Below are positions 1-8,178 of a stretch of DNA of 64,000 nucleotides, piece after piece. How positions within the stretch are numbered: the first letter of the stretch is position 1; each line of letters opens with the position of its first letter. Both the position numbers and the translations under genes were made by a program. The DNA comes from an uncultured Eubacteriales bacterium (lineage in GTDB: Bacteria > Bacillota > Clostridia > Oscillospirales > Acutalibacteraceae), in contig CAKSWC010000003.1 in the NCBI GenBank assembly GCA_934511365.1, forward strand, positions 62,001 to 126,000, read 5' to 3'. The notes under the pieces were generated by a model. It did no database searches and was not told the DNA's origin. It saw only the letters and a program-made list of their open reading frames with translations.

Positions 1-152
1 TCGATTCTGTTGAAAAGTTCGATCTTGAACTTGCAAAGGCTTTAAAAAAGCATGACAAACGTGTTCGGAAAGAGGCAAGGAAAAATAAAAGCGACTCTGA
101 AAGTACAACTCTTGCCGAGGCTTCCGTAACGTCAGGAAAATCAAATAAATAA
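1..152 (+). CDS. C-terminal end of an unidentified protein (partial)
   Basis: An open frame enters from the left edge (codons start at base 3) and stops at TAA 150-152, giving about 49 residues. The tail is hydrophilic, rich in Lys, Arg, Ser and Thr, with a helical, strongly basic stretch (KKHDKRVRKEARKNK) followed by a Ser/Thr-rich end. No domain can be recognised from this piece. A strong hairpin terminator follows 19 bases later, so it is the last gene of its transcript. The function is unknown. Confidence 0.6.
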   Translation, partial: DSVEKFDLELAKALKKHDKRVRKEARKNKSDSESTTLAEASVTSGKSNK

Positions 153-171
153 CAAGAATCAGATGCATAAA

Positions 172-210
172 AACAACAGCGACAGCCGGTAAAAGCTGTC
201 GCTGTTGTTT
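172..210. terminator. Bidirectional intrinsic terminator
   Basis: A 15-bp perfect inverted repeat (172-186 with 195-209) has an 8-base loop. The arm ends in TTGTTTTG on the plus strand and in TTGTTTTTATG on the minus strand. It lies between two convergent genes and can serve both. Confidence 0.85.
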
Positions 211-220
211 TGTCAAATTC

Positions 221-2311
221 TTAAATATCTAAGTTTACAAAAGATAAAGTCACGAGCTTAATAATACGCTTAACTATAAGCGCAAAAGCTTTCATTTGCG
301 TACCCTTGTCAAAATTGCTTAGCATATTTTTGGCATCGTTTGCCGTAACGTAAATTTGCGAAACGGCGGCTTTTGTGAGCGGCTTTGAAGTGTCAAACTT
401 AGCTGCTTCTCCGCCGACACAGGTGAAGTTAAATCTGCGCATACCGATTGCAAAGGCAGAGTTCATGTCAAGATAATAGACGGTTACAGTGAAATTCGTC
501 ATTGCTTTTTCATCAATCGGTGCTTTGAGAGGAACAGAAATTTTTCCGCCTTTTGGAATAGTCTTTCCTTTAACATCATCAAATGAAGCGTCAATACCTT
601 CAATTTTTATTGAAACGAGCTCAATGTCACTTTTCTTTGAAAGATTCTCAATTACCAATGCTGTGTCACCGGAAGAAACCCTGCCATATACTGACTTATC
701 AAACGCAGCGTGAACACCAAATTTTGCGTTATATGTTGTTTCAAACTGCGGAAACGCCGGATCTGTGTATACTGTTTTGAGGTCATCTGTCAACAAAAGC
801 TTGTCTGTAAGTGCAAGTGCATACTCGTCATATGCATATTGCGCGTGAAATTGATTCTCAATAAACCATGTGTTGTCCGGAATATATCCGTATGATGCGT
901 CAATATTCATAGAGGGTGAAACATGATTGTGGTCTTTGTTTTTGCAAGTAACACTACTATCAGAAATGTTGGTTGTGTATCCGTTTGAAAAGCGGTAACC
1001 ATATTCTGTAACCTTTGCTCCGGATGCTGTTTTTGTTGCAACAAGACAGTCGCTGTTGACAAGTGCGCCTGCGCCGGAAGGCGTGTCGGTGCCGCAGACG
1101 ATATTTACGTCTACACCTTTGCTTCTTGCATAAGTGAGATATTCATTGAGGTTCGGCATAATTGTGTAATGCGCAAAATCTGTTTTCTTGAGCATTGGCG
1201 CATATGCGGCTTTCTTTTCGGGTGTATTGATGTGCATTGATTTGATTTCATCATAATGCTCAGCATCAACAAAGTCCCAGATGCTTCCGAAAGAAAGAAC
1301 TGTTGCAAGCATCCTTTCGGTTTGGATAGTGCGATTGACAAGGCCGCTGATTCTGTCAAGTTTTAAAAATCCGAGGAACCATTCAAACTCAGTTTCAGAA
1401 ATGTATTTGTCACCGCCATTGGCAAAGAAAAGCGGATTCAGCGCAGCCTGGGCAAACTTAACAATCGTTGGAAGATTGAGGTGTGTTGTGTCCGAAAGAA
1501 AGTCGTATGCAATTTGAACGCCGCCAATCGCCGGTGAGTTGAGAACGGCGTTGTTGACATAGTCAAGATTGAAATATGTTTTGAGTTCATCAGTTGATAA
1601 ACCGAGAAGCGCGGCAAGTTCTTCAGCTGCTTTTCCGCCTTTGTCAACAACAGAGCAAAGTGATATATATGTTCCGGTGGTTTGGCCGCCGTGGCTTTCA
1701 CTGAATATGTTGACTTTTTTGGCACCCGTGTAATCAAGAACAGATTTAATGTATTTTCCGAGGTCAAGTGCGCAATAGATAATTTCCTGCCGCCAGTCAA
1801 CAGAAAACTGAAAAACATTTTCCGCACCGATTTTTTTGCAAAGTGACGGAACATATCTTTCCTCGTGAATAGTTCCGAGTAAATATCTGGTAGTGGCCAT
1901 GTTGTCATAAATATATTTCATATTGCTTTCTTCCGGCTTTGTCGGCCATACGCCTGTATTATAAACGGGCGTTCCGTCCGGGTTGCGTTTCATATAGCGC
2001 AGGATGTTAGTAACGGAAACCGCAAGCTCCTCGCCAAGGCTTGTCATATCGTTCTTTGTAAGATAGTCAAAAGCACCGTTGATAACACCGGGAGTCTGTC
2101 TTATAAGTTCTTTGATTATCTCCGGTATTATTTCAAGATACCAGATTCTGTTTTTGATATTTCCATTGTCATCAAATAAAAATATCTGTGAGGTCATGTA
2201 TCCAGAGTCGATGATAACAGGATACGTTTCATTCGCCGCAAAGGCGGCAAGTGGAACGGCTGCAAAAACCATTACCGCCGCAAGAATAAAGCCGAGAATT
2301 CTTTTTTTCAT
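221..2311 (-). CDS. Secreted LCAT-like alpha/beta hydrolase (lipase/esterase), copy 1
   Basis: This 696-residue protein has an N-terminal signal peptide (MKKR, a hydrophobic run, then AAFA-A near residue 26). The nucleophile elbow is S-E-S-H-G-G, with Ser206 as predicted nucleophile, preceded by DWRQE at 172-176. The DWR-then-GxSxGG spacing resembles the LCAT/phospholipase acyltransferase family, so lipid or ester hydrolysis outside the cell is likely; the substrate is unknown. A His in NQFHAQYAYD is a candidate catalytic residue. The last about 20 residues are hydrophobic and basic. I placed the start at 2311 because GGAG lies about 12 bases before this ATG; an ATG 12 bases further upstream sits directly on that GGAG. 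It is a close paralogue of the gene at 3352-5445. Confidence 0.8.
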   Translation of the reverse strand: MKKRILGFILAAVMVFAAVPLAAFAANETYPVIIDSGYMTSQIFLFDDNGNIKNRIWYLEIIPEIIKELIRQTPGVINGAFDYLTKNDMTSLGEELAVSVTNILRYMKRNPDGTPVYNTGVWPTKPEESNMKYIYDNMATTRYLLGTIHEERYVPSLCKKIGAENVFQFSVDWRQEIIYCALDLGKYIKSVLDYTGAKKVNIFSESHGGQTTGTYISLCSVVDKGGKAAEELAALLGLSTDELKTYFNLDYVNNAVLNSPAIGGVQIAYDFLSDTTHLNLPTIVKFAQAALNPLFFANGGDKYISETEFEWFLGFLKLDRISGLVNRTIQTERMLATVLSFGSIWDFVDAEHYDEIKSMHINTPEKKAAYAPMLKKTDFAHYTIMPNLNEYLTYARSKGVDVNIVCGTDTPSGAGALVNSDCLVATKTASGAKVTEYGYRFSNGYTTNISDSSVTCKNKDHNHVSPSMNIDASYGYIPDNTWFIENQFHAQYAYDEYALALTDKLLLTDDLKTVYTDPAFPQFETTYNAKFGVHAAFDKSVYGRVSSGDTALVIENLSKKSDIELVSIKIEGIDASFDDVKGKTIPKGGKISVPLKAPIDEKAMTNFTVTVYYLDMNSAFAIGMRRFNFTCVGGEAAKFDTSKPLTKAAVSQIYVTANDAKNMLSNFDKGTQMKAFALIVKRIIKLVTLSFVNLDI

Positions 2312-2453
2312 AAATAGGCCCATCTCCGTTCTTTTTATATACAGACCGGCAGAAAGCATTTATTAATTATCTGCAAAGTCAGTATTCACAGGTGTATTTT
2401 TGAATTTGCAAGAGCATAAGTGTAGTAATAATACACAAACACAAAACATAAAC

Positions 2454-2482
2454 ATTGTATATTATTAAAGCTAATAAGTCAA
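2454..2482 (-). promoter_or_regulatory. Sigma-A-type promoter for the first hydrolase gene
   Basis: Read on the minus strand: TTGACT (2477-2482), a 17-base spacer, then TACAAT (2454-2459). It lies about 140 bases upstream of the start at 2311. Confidence 0.65.
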
Positions 2483-2528
2483 GAAACATTTAAAAACTTT
2501 TAAAAATATTAAATTTCTGATTATATTG

Positions 2529-2557
2529 TTGAAAATATTAGGAAATTAATATATAAT
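2529..2557 (+). promoter_or_regulatory. Sigma-A-type promoter for the discoidin-domain gene
   Basis: TTGAAA (2529-2534), a 17-base spacer, then a perfect TATAAT (2552-2557). The gene starts 36 bases downstream at 2594. It is divergent from the promoter at 2454-2482. Confidence 0.75.
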
Positions 2558-2593
2558 TGTTAATACAATATGAACCGAATGAGGAGGTGCAGA

Positions 2594-3322
2594 ATGAGTA
2601 ATATCAGACAGTTTCCGCTGCGCAGTGCCGAGTATATGCTCTTGTCATACAACAAGTTTGCAACCGCGTCAACGTATCAAGCAAATCATGAACCGCGCTG
2701 TGCCATTGATGAAAACAGCAAAACTTTTTGGTCGGCCAAAAGCGGCCGTGCGGGTGAGTGGTTCCTGATAGATCTCGGAACGCTTAAATCCGTTCATGCC
2801 GTTCATGTCGGCGTCAGCTCCTCAGCCTCCTGCGTTCTCTACGGAAGCTCCGACGGAAAAAGCTATGACGCATTGTTTGAGCTTTCCTCAGAGAAAAGCA
2901 TGATGGATGACCTGATTGTTTTTGAGGGCGGAAAACGGCTCCGGTTTTTAAAAATTGAGTTTATCTCAGATGCTCCGGGTTGTTTTTCGCTCAATAATTT
3001 CAGGGTGTTCGGTTTTGGCAACGGAAATGTTCCGCAAAAAGTTGAAAATCCTTTCGCTTTTAAGTCATCAAACACTCAGGCAACAATCTGCTGGAACAAG
3101 GTCAGCACTGCTGTTGGATATAAAGTTCGCTTCGGTTCCGACCGGGGTCGGTTGCAGAACAGCAAATCCGTTTATAACGCAGACAGTCTGTGCTTTGACT
3201 TTCCATGTGATTCTATGTGTTATTACGCCGTTGATTCATTCAACGAAAACGGAATAACAAAAGGTGATATCAATGTTATAAACACTGTTGCAGTCAACAA
3301 AAAGATCCGCCGTGTTCAATGA
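2594..3322 (+). CDS. Orphan discoidin (F5/8 type C, CBM32-like) domain protein
   Basis: 242 residues. About residues 8-140 fit an F5/8 type C/discoidin sugar-binding fold: 'ATASTYQANHEPRCAIDE', then 'FWSAKSGRAGEWFLIDLG', with the FRVFGFG end typical of the domain. About residues 145-240 look like one fibronectin type III-like module ('ATICWNKVSTAVGYKVRFG'). There is no signal peptide and no catalytic domain. The arrangement resembles the C-terminal end of some GH43-type glycosidases, so it may be a detached remnant (inference), but it has its own promoter and a good RBS (AGGAGGTG at 2583-2590). The start at 2594 is chosen for that RBS; an ATG at 2570 precedes it. It sits in opposite orientation between two hydrolase paralogues. 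Confidence 0.7.
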   Translation: MSNIRQFPLRSAEYMLLSYNKFATASTYQANHEPRCAIDENSKTFWSAKSGRAGEWFLIDLGTLKSVHAVHVGVSSSASCVLYGSSDGKSYDALFELSSEKSMMDDLIVFEGGKRLRFLKIEFISDAPGCFSLNNFRVFGFGNGNVPQKVENPFAFKSSNTQATICWNKVSTAVGYKVRFGSDRGRLQNSKSVYNADSLCFDFPCDSMCYYAVDSFNENGITKGDINVINTVAVNKKIRRVQ

Positions 3323-3349
3323 ATCGGAACATAGCGGATCTTATCTTTT
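3302..3349. terminator. Bidirectional terminator overlapping a stop codon
   Basis: The stem 3302-3317 with 3327-3342 (AAGATCCGC...GCGGATCTT, one mismatch) contains the TGA of the discoidin gene in its loop region. The plus strand continues ATCTTTTGTTT and the minus strand continues TTTTTGTTG. It therefore terminates both the discoidin gene and the convergent hydrolase gene that ends at 3352. Confidence 0.8.
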
Positions 3350-3351
3350 GT

Positions 3352-5445
3352 TTACTTTGCGGCGGCTTTTTTAATCATAGAAACAATCAATGAAAAAACA
3401 TGAACAATCGAAAGAATCATGGCCTTCATCTGAATAGCAAAGCTATAGTTTGAAAGTGTCTCTGAAACATCGGTGCCTGTAATATAAACCGGGCTTACCT
3501 TTGCTTTTGTAAGCGGTTTTGAAGAATCAATCTCTGCGTTGTCGCTGCTTTCAACTGTGAAATTGAATTTTCTTGAGTCAATGGAGAAAAGAGAGTTGTT
3601 TTCAAGATAATAGACGGTGACGGTAAAGTTTGTTCTTCCCTTTGCGTTGATTGCAGACGAAAGGGGAATGCGGACCTTTTCGTCAACATTAAGTTTTTTG
3701 CCGCTTACGCCATTGAATGATGCATCAATTCCGTCAACTTTAACCGAAACAAGCTCGATTCCACTTTTCTTTGAAAGGTTTTCAATAACAAGCGCGGTGT
3801 CTTTTGCCGAGGCTCTTCCGGACACTGAGGAGTCAAATTTTGCGTGTACGCCGCATTTTGCGTTATAAGTTGTTTCAAACTGCGGAAAAGCGGGGTCGCT
3901 GTAAACGTCTTTAAGGTCATTCGTGAGAAGAAGTTTGTTGGTGAGCGGAAGGGCATAGTTATCATATGCATATTGCGCGTGGAACTGGCCTTCAATATAC
4001 CAGGTGTTGTCCGGAAGATAGCCATATGAGGCATCAATGTTCATAGCCGGAGCAACGTGGTTATGCGCTGTGTTCTTGCAGTTGACGTCTGCGTTTTTAA
4101 TGTCGGTTGAATAACCGTCTGAAAAACGGTAGCCATAGTCGGTAACTTTTGCGCCGGAGGCAGTTTTTGCCGCAACAAGGCAGTCGCTGTTAACGGCCGA
4201 ACCGGTTGCAGGGGTAATGTCTGTTCCGCAGATAATGTTAACATTGACGCCGTGATTTCTTGCGTATGTAAGATATTCATCAAGGTTAGGCATTACAACA
4301 TAATGCGAATAATCGGTTCTCTCAAGAACTTTTGCATATTCTTTTTGCTTTTCTGGCGTGCCGAATTTCTCTATTCTAATTTCATCGTAATGGTCGCAAT
4401 CAATAAAATCAATAAGGCTTCCAAACGAGAAAATAACAGGATACATAATGTCATCACGCTGAGCAATTTTATTGATAAAATTGTTGGTGTTGTCAAGCTT
4501 CGCGAACGCAAGCAGCCACTCATATTCTGATTCCCAGATATATTCATCACCGCCGAAATATTCATAAAGCGGATTGTTGCCGTATTCATAAAACTCGATA
4601 ATTCTGGTGATATCAATGTGAGATTTTCCGGAAATAAGGTCATAAGCAATTTGAACACCGCCGATTGCGGGTGAATTCAAAACCGCATTGTTAACATAAT
4701 CAAGGTTGAAAACAGACTTAAGCTCACTTGCCGCAATGCCGAGAAGAGAGGCAAGCTTCTGTGCGTTTTCTCCACCCTTGTCAACGATTGAACAGAGGGC
4801 AAGATATGTTCCGGTTGTCTGGCCACCGTGGCTTTCGCTGAAAACATTAACCTTTTTTGCACCGGTATAATCAAGGACGGATTTGATGTACATACCGAGG
4901 TCACGGGCGCAGAAAATTATTTCCTGACGCCAGTCGGTCGAAAACTGAAATACTTTATCCGTTCCGACTTTTTCACAAAGAATCGGGGTATATCTTTTTT
5001 CATGGATTGTGCCTTTAAGATATTCTATTTTATCCATGTTTTCATAGATATATTTCATGCTGCTTTCTTCCGGTTTGGTGGGCCATGTTCCGGTGTTATA
5101 CTTTGTAGTTCCGTCCGGGTTGCGCTTCATTTCTTCAAGAGCATTGTTGACCGCTTTGCTAATTTGCTTATAGAGACGTGCCGAATCTCTTTTGGCAAAA
5201 AGCTCAATGTTTGCAGCGGTCAGTTCAGGAATGTCTTTGAGTGCATTTGAAAAAATTCCGCCGACATCAAGTCCCCAAAGCTTGCTTTTGATGCTTCCGT
5301 CATCATTAAAAAGAAAAATTTGTGATGACGAATAACCGGAGTCAATAACTACCGGTAATGCTTCGTCTGCGGCAAAAGCGGTCATCGGCATTGTGGTGAC
5401 CAGCATTATAACCGCAAGGATTAAACTGAAAACCTTCTTGTTCAT
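3352..5445 (-). CDS. Secreted LCAT-like alpha/beta hydrolase, copy 2
   Basis: 697 residues and a close paralogue of the protein at 221-2311; they share DSGY..SQIFLF, WPTKPEES.MKYIY and SESHGGQTTGTY. A signal peptide covers about residues 1-26 (MNKKVFSLIL...AFAA). DWRQE lies at about 171-175 and the predicted nucleophile is Ser205 in S-E-S-H-G-G. A conserved His is in GQFHAQYAYD. The C-terminus is a hydrophobic stretch ending in IKKAAAK, which could hold the enzyme at the envelope (inference). The start at 5445 is set by AAAGGGGAA 8 bases upstream; the frame is open 102 bases further but without an RBS. It has its own promoter at 5572-5600. The extracellular lipase/acyltransferase role rests on motifs; the substrate is unknown. 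Confidence 0.8.
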   Translation of the reverse strand: MNKKVFSLILAVIMLVTTMPMTAFAADEALPVVIDSGYSSSQIFLFNDDGSIKSKLWGLDVGGIFSNALKDIPELTAANIELFAKRDSARLYKQISKAVNNALEEMKRNPDGTTKYNTGTWPTKPEESSMKYIYENMDKIEYLKGTIHEKRYTPILCEKVGTDKVFQFSTDWRQEIIFCARDLGMYIKSVLDYTGAKKVNVFSESHGGQTTGTYLALCSIVDKGGENAQKLASLLGIAASELKSVFNLDYVNNAVLNSPAIGGVQIAYDLISGKSHIDITRIIEFYEYGNNPLYEYFGGDEYIWESEYEWLLAFAKLDNTNNFINKIAQRDDIMYPVIFSFGSLIDFIDCDHYDEIRIEKFGTPEKQKEYAKVLERTDYSHYVVMPNLDEYLTYARNHGVNVNIICGTDITPATGSAVNSDCLVAAKTASGAKVTDYGYRFSDGYSTDIKNADVNCKNTAHNHVAPAMNIDASYGYLPDNTWYIEGQFHAQYAYDNYALPLTNKLLLTNDLKDVYSDPAFPQFETTYNAKCGVHAKFDSSVSGRASAKDTALVIENLSKKSGIELVSVKVDGIDASFNGVSGKKLNVDEKVRIPLSSAINAKGRTNFTVTVYYLENNSLFSIDSRKFNFTVESSDNAEIDSSKPLTKAKVSPVYITGTDVSETLSNYSFAIQMKAMILSIVHVFSLIVSMIKKAAAK

Positions 5446-5571
5446 ATTAAAATTCCCCTTTGTTTCCGCGCTGAAAGAACAGGCACGGTAAAATCTTAGC
5501 ATAAACGGCAGCGACACAAAAAAAACGGCAAGATAACGCGCCGCCAATTATACATCTGTCTATTTATATGT

Positions 5572-5600
5572 ATTCTACAATCTTTCCAAATAAATGTCAA
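5572..5600 (-). promoter_or_regulatory. Strong sigma-A-type promoter for the second hydrolase gene
   Basis: On the minus strand: perfect TTGACA (5595-5600), a 17-base spacer, TAGAAT (5572-5577). The leader to the start at 5445 is about 120 bases. Confidence 0.75.
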
Positions 5601-5663
5601 TATTTTTTTACTAAAAAAGTCCGAATATTTTTATCAAACTCAAATTCATATGAAGAAATAAAA

Positions 5664-5713
5664 AAGCATTGCCGCGCCGGGAAAGGGGAGAAAACCGTAG
5701 CGCAGCAATGCTT
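5664..5713 (-). terminator. Terminator of the third hydrolase gene
   Basis: The outer stem AAGCATTGC/GCAATGCTT is extended by GCGC/GCGC with one bulge. On the minus strand it is followed by TTTTATTTCTTC. It begins 23 bases after the stop at 5736. Confidence 0.75.
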
Positions 5714-5735
5714 ATATAAAAAGCTTGGATATGTG

Positions 5736-7262
5736 TTATATTTTGAAAATTTTGCGGAACCATTTTGCCATTAATTCAAAGAATTCCGCTATAGCATCAA
5801 AAAACGAGTCTCGCTTTTCATCCGCAGGTGTTGTTTTGCGAATATCCGGAATTATTCCGCTGATGTTGTCAAAACGCAGAAACTGCGGGTATTTTTCATA
5901 TGTATCAACGGTCACCTGATCTTTTGAATAGAGAACTGTATCCATAAGTTTATAAAGGTCTTTATGGAACTGTTTGTGGCGATAGTTTTTAACAAACCAT
6001 GTCTGTTTTGGAAAAAGGCAGGTTGAAGCGTCAATAGTTTTGTCCGGAGAAATGCTCAGCGGGTCGGCTGAGGCAAGATAGCTGTCACCGAGGGTTTTTC
6101 CGTATTTAGCCGTTGTTGCACCAAGTGAGGAGTACTTTGTGTCAACAACGCCGTCCGTCATGAAATACCATGATGAACTGACAGGGATGGAACTGTAGCC
6201 ATAGCATGAAAAGACGCCGAGATTACAGTTCTTGTCTGCATCAAGAAAAATTTCTTTTCTCTTCTCTCTGACGGAAATTCGATAGTTTTCAATTTTTTCA
6301 ATCAGTTTGCTGTAATCATTTCCGTCATCTTTAAAAATTTTGCCAAAAACATAATTCTTTGCGGAGTTAATGTATTCGTCCGGAGTCATGGCCCAAATTG
6401 TTGGCCATGTTCCGAAAATCGGAATCAATAATTCGTTGAGCAGACTGTCATACGCCTTTGAAAAAGCGGAATCACTGAGATTCAGCAGTCCATCTGCAAT
6501 TCCGGTTCGGTTAATGATTGAAAACGCCACAGCCTTCAAATTTTCATATTCGGAATCTGTGAAAAGATATTTTAGAAAGCTTTCAATCGAATCTCCCTTA
6601 AGAGTAAAATTGCCGCTCATAAGTTCGCCGAGAAAAGTTGTTCCTTGGCCGGCAGAGGAAACAAGAAAGATGCTTTGCAGTTTTTCGCTGCCGTATTTTG
6701 AAAGATAGGCGTTTGTAATTACTCCGCCGCATGAATGGGCGGAAAGCGCAACCTTTTCGCATCCGCTTGCCTCAAGGACATAATCAATAAAGCGGCTAAG
6801 TTCATCGGCTGTTGCAAAGGGATCAAGACGCCAGTCATAATAAAAATCAACGCAGCTGTCTTTTTTAATCTCGCTTTTATCCGGCCAGTCAAAATCAATT
6901 CCCGTTTTGTTTTTCAGTTCGCCGGACGAATCAAGCGCATACGGCTCAAAAAGCTTTTTAAGTTTCGGAATTATATTGCTTGTGAGCGAATCGCCGTCCA
7001 ACGTGAGAATGGATTCAATTAAGGATTCCTTTTCACTCTTAATAAGGTCAAGGAAGCGTCCATCGGAAATGGGCCACCTTCTGTCAGACTTAACATTATC
7101 CGTGTTCTCATAGACGGTTGTTCCGAAAAGACCAACAACATTAACCTGCGGAACATTCTTTTCAATTATAATTTCATTGCCTGCCGCAAATGCAAAACTT
7201 AACGGCATAAGCATTAAAACGCAAAGAATAATGGCAACAAAATTTTTCAATGTTTTCTTCAT
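5736..7262 (-). CDS. Secreted LCAT-like alpha/beta hydrolase, divergent copy 3
   Basis: 508 residues, shorter than and clearly divergent from its two neighbours but with the same plan. A signal peptide covers about 1-27 (MKKTLKNF...AFAA). YDWRL (142-146) and A-H-S-C-G-G with predicted nucleophile Ser177 follow, spaced as in the LCAT family. DGVVDTKYSS is a candidate acid-residue region. A late His (NYRHKQFHKDLY) could complete the triad. The protein ends in an aromatic/basic amphipathic segment (FFELMAKWFRKIFKI). GGGAGG lies 11 bases before this ATG; a TTG one codon upstream (7265) is an alternative start with 8-base spacing. Acyl-ester hydrolysis on the outside of the cell is inferred; the substrate is unknown. 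Confidence 0.75.
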   Translation of the reverse strand: MKKTLKNFVAIILCVLMLMPLSFAFAAGNEIIIEKNVPQVNVVGLFGTTVYENTDNVKSDRRWPISDGRFLDLIKSEKESLIESILTLDGDSLTSNIIPKLKKLFEPYALDSSGELKNKTGIDFDWPDKSEIKKDSCVDFYYDWRLDPFATADELSRFIDYVLEASGCEKVALSAHSCGGVITNAYLSKYGSEKLQSIFLVSSAGQGTTFLGELMSGNFTLKGDSIESFLKYLFTDSEYENLKAVAFSIINRTGIADGLLNLSDSAFSKAYDSLLNELLIPIFGTWPTIWAMTPDEYINSAKNYVFGKIFKDDGNDYSKLIEKIENYRISVREKRKEIFLDADKNCNLGVFSCYGYSSIPVSSSWYFMTDGVVDTKYSSLGATTAKYGKTLGDSYLASADPLSISPDKTIDASTCLFPKQTWFVKNYRHKQFHKDLYKLMDTVLYSKDQVTVDTYEKYPQFLRFDNISGIIPDIRKTTPADEKRDSFFDAIAEFFELMAKWFRKIFKI

Positions 7263-7421
7263 CAATTCATATTCCTCCCTATATGGTTTTACTCCTATAT
7301 TAAGAATTATAGCGAATAGTTAAGAACAATTTATGTACAACGAATAGTTTGATATACAGAATCCAAAACGGAAGCCGTTTTTCTGAGACTAATTGAAAAG
7401 AATTTTTTTTGTTATATAAAT

Positions 7422-7452
7422 AACCGCCGGGCAGTAGGTCTGCACGGCGGTT
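7422..7452 (-). terminator. Terminator of the OYE-alkD transcript
   Basis: An 8-bp stem AACCGCCG/CGGCGGTT has an inner GCAG...CTGC extension. On the minus strand it is followed by ATTTATAT. It lies 16 bases past the stop at 7468. Confidence 0.6.
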
Positions 7453-7467
7453 GTTTTTGTGTTGTTA

Positions 7468-8166
7468 TTAATTTGATTTGCGCTTTAGCGTCTTTAGATA
7501 TTGCTTTCTTTCGCCAGAAATGCGATAGCTTTCAACAGCTTTCTGAATGGTTTTGTTGTGAACCCAAACTGGAAGAATGCAACTTTCAAGCAAAAGCACG
7601 GTTTCATCATAGTGTTTTGCAAGCGCTGTTGCAAAATACCAAGCCTGCATCATCATGACATAGTATTCATCGCTTTTAACATCAGCAACAAGCCGGAGGT
7701 ATTCATCGGAAAAATCATCGTCAAGAAAATGGGTCATAAGCATCCCGATTGCAAACCTCACAGTGTATGCATGACTGTCGGTAAGCCACAGCCTGATTTT
7801 TTCAAGCAGTAAAGGCTTGTTATTTTTGAAACATTTTGGAGAAAAGCTGTCACAGACTGCCCAATTCGTAATGTAAGGCAAAAACTTTTCGGTTTCATAA
7901 ATCGCGCAGGAAAAGTCCCTGATTTGCTCAATGAGCATTGCATGAACAAAGTTTTCCTCATGATACCTGTGCGGCAGAGCGGAAAGGAATTCTTCATACC
8001 CGCCCTCTTTAAAAAGATTTTTTGAAAGTTTTCGCAAAGCGGGCTTTCTGACGCCAATGACTGTTGACCGGTCAACAGTCGGAATCAGTTTCTGATCAAA
8101 TTCTTTATATTCGATATCCTGAAGCGCAAAAAGCAATGTAATGACTTTTTCTTCAAATGTTTCCAA
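7468..8166 (-). CDS. DNA alkylation repair protein (AlkD-like HEAT-repeat glycosylase)
   Basis: About 232 residues, the usual size for the AlkD/AlkC-like family (PF08713), which removes positively charged alkylated bases such as 3-methyladenine and 7-methylguanine. Family features are VIGVRKPALRKL near the N-terminus and TNWAVCDSFSPK in the middle, the 'TNWD..D' region that holds the catalytic Asp in AlkD. Helical HEAT-like repeats run throughout. A stop codon lies just upstream in frame, so the start must be a TTG. I chose the TTG at 8166 because AAGGGG lies 8 bases before it; the TTG at 8172 is too close. It begins 12 bases after the flavoenzyme gene stops and is probably co-transcribed with it. 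No functional link between the two is evident. Confidence 0.75.
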   Translation of the reverse strand: METFEEKVITLLFALQDIEYKEFDQKLIPTVDRSTVIGVRKPALRKLSKNLFKEGGYEEFLSALPHRYHEENFVHAMLIEQIRDFSCAIYETEKFLPYITNWAVCDSFSPKCFKNNKPLLLEKIRLWLTDSHAYTVRFAIGMLMTHFLDDDFSDEYLRLVADVKSDEYYVMMMQAWYFATALAKHYDETVLLLESCILPVWVHNKTIQKAVESYRISGERKQYLKTLKRKSN

Positions 8167-8178
8167 AAACAACGCCCC

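Noticed and set aside
1438..1908. 156-residue open frame in another phase of the first hydrolase gene
   Set aside because: It overlaps the catalytic region of the real gene in a shifted frame and has low-complexity, unlikely composition.
7365..7382. Small hairpin AAAACGG/CCGTTTT followed by T on the plus strand
   Set aside because: No plus-strand gene precedes it, and it lies in the leader of a minus-strand gene; it is too short to interpret.
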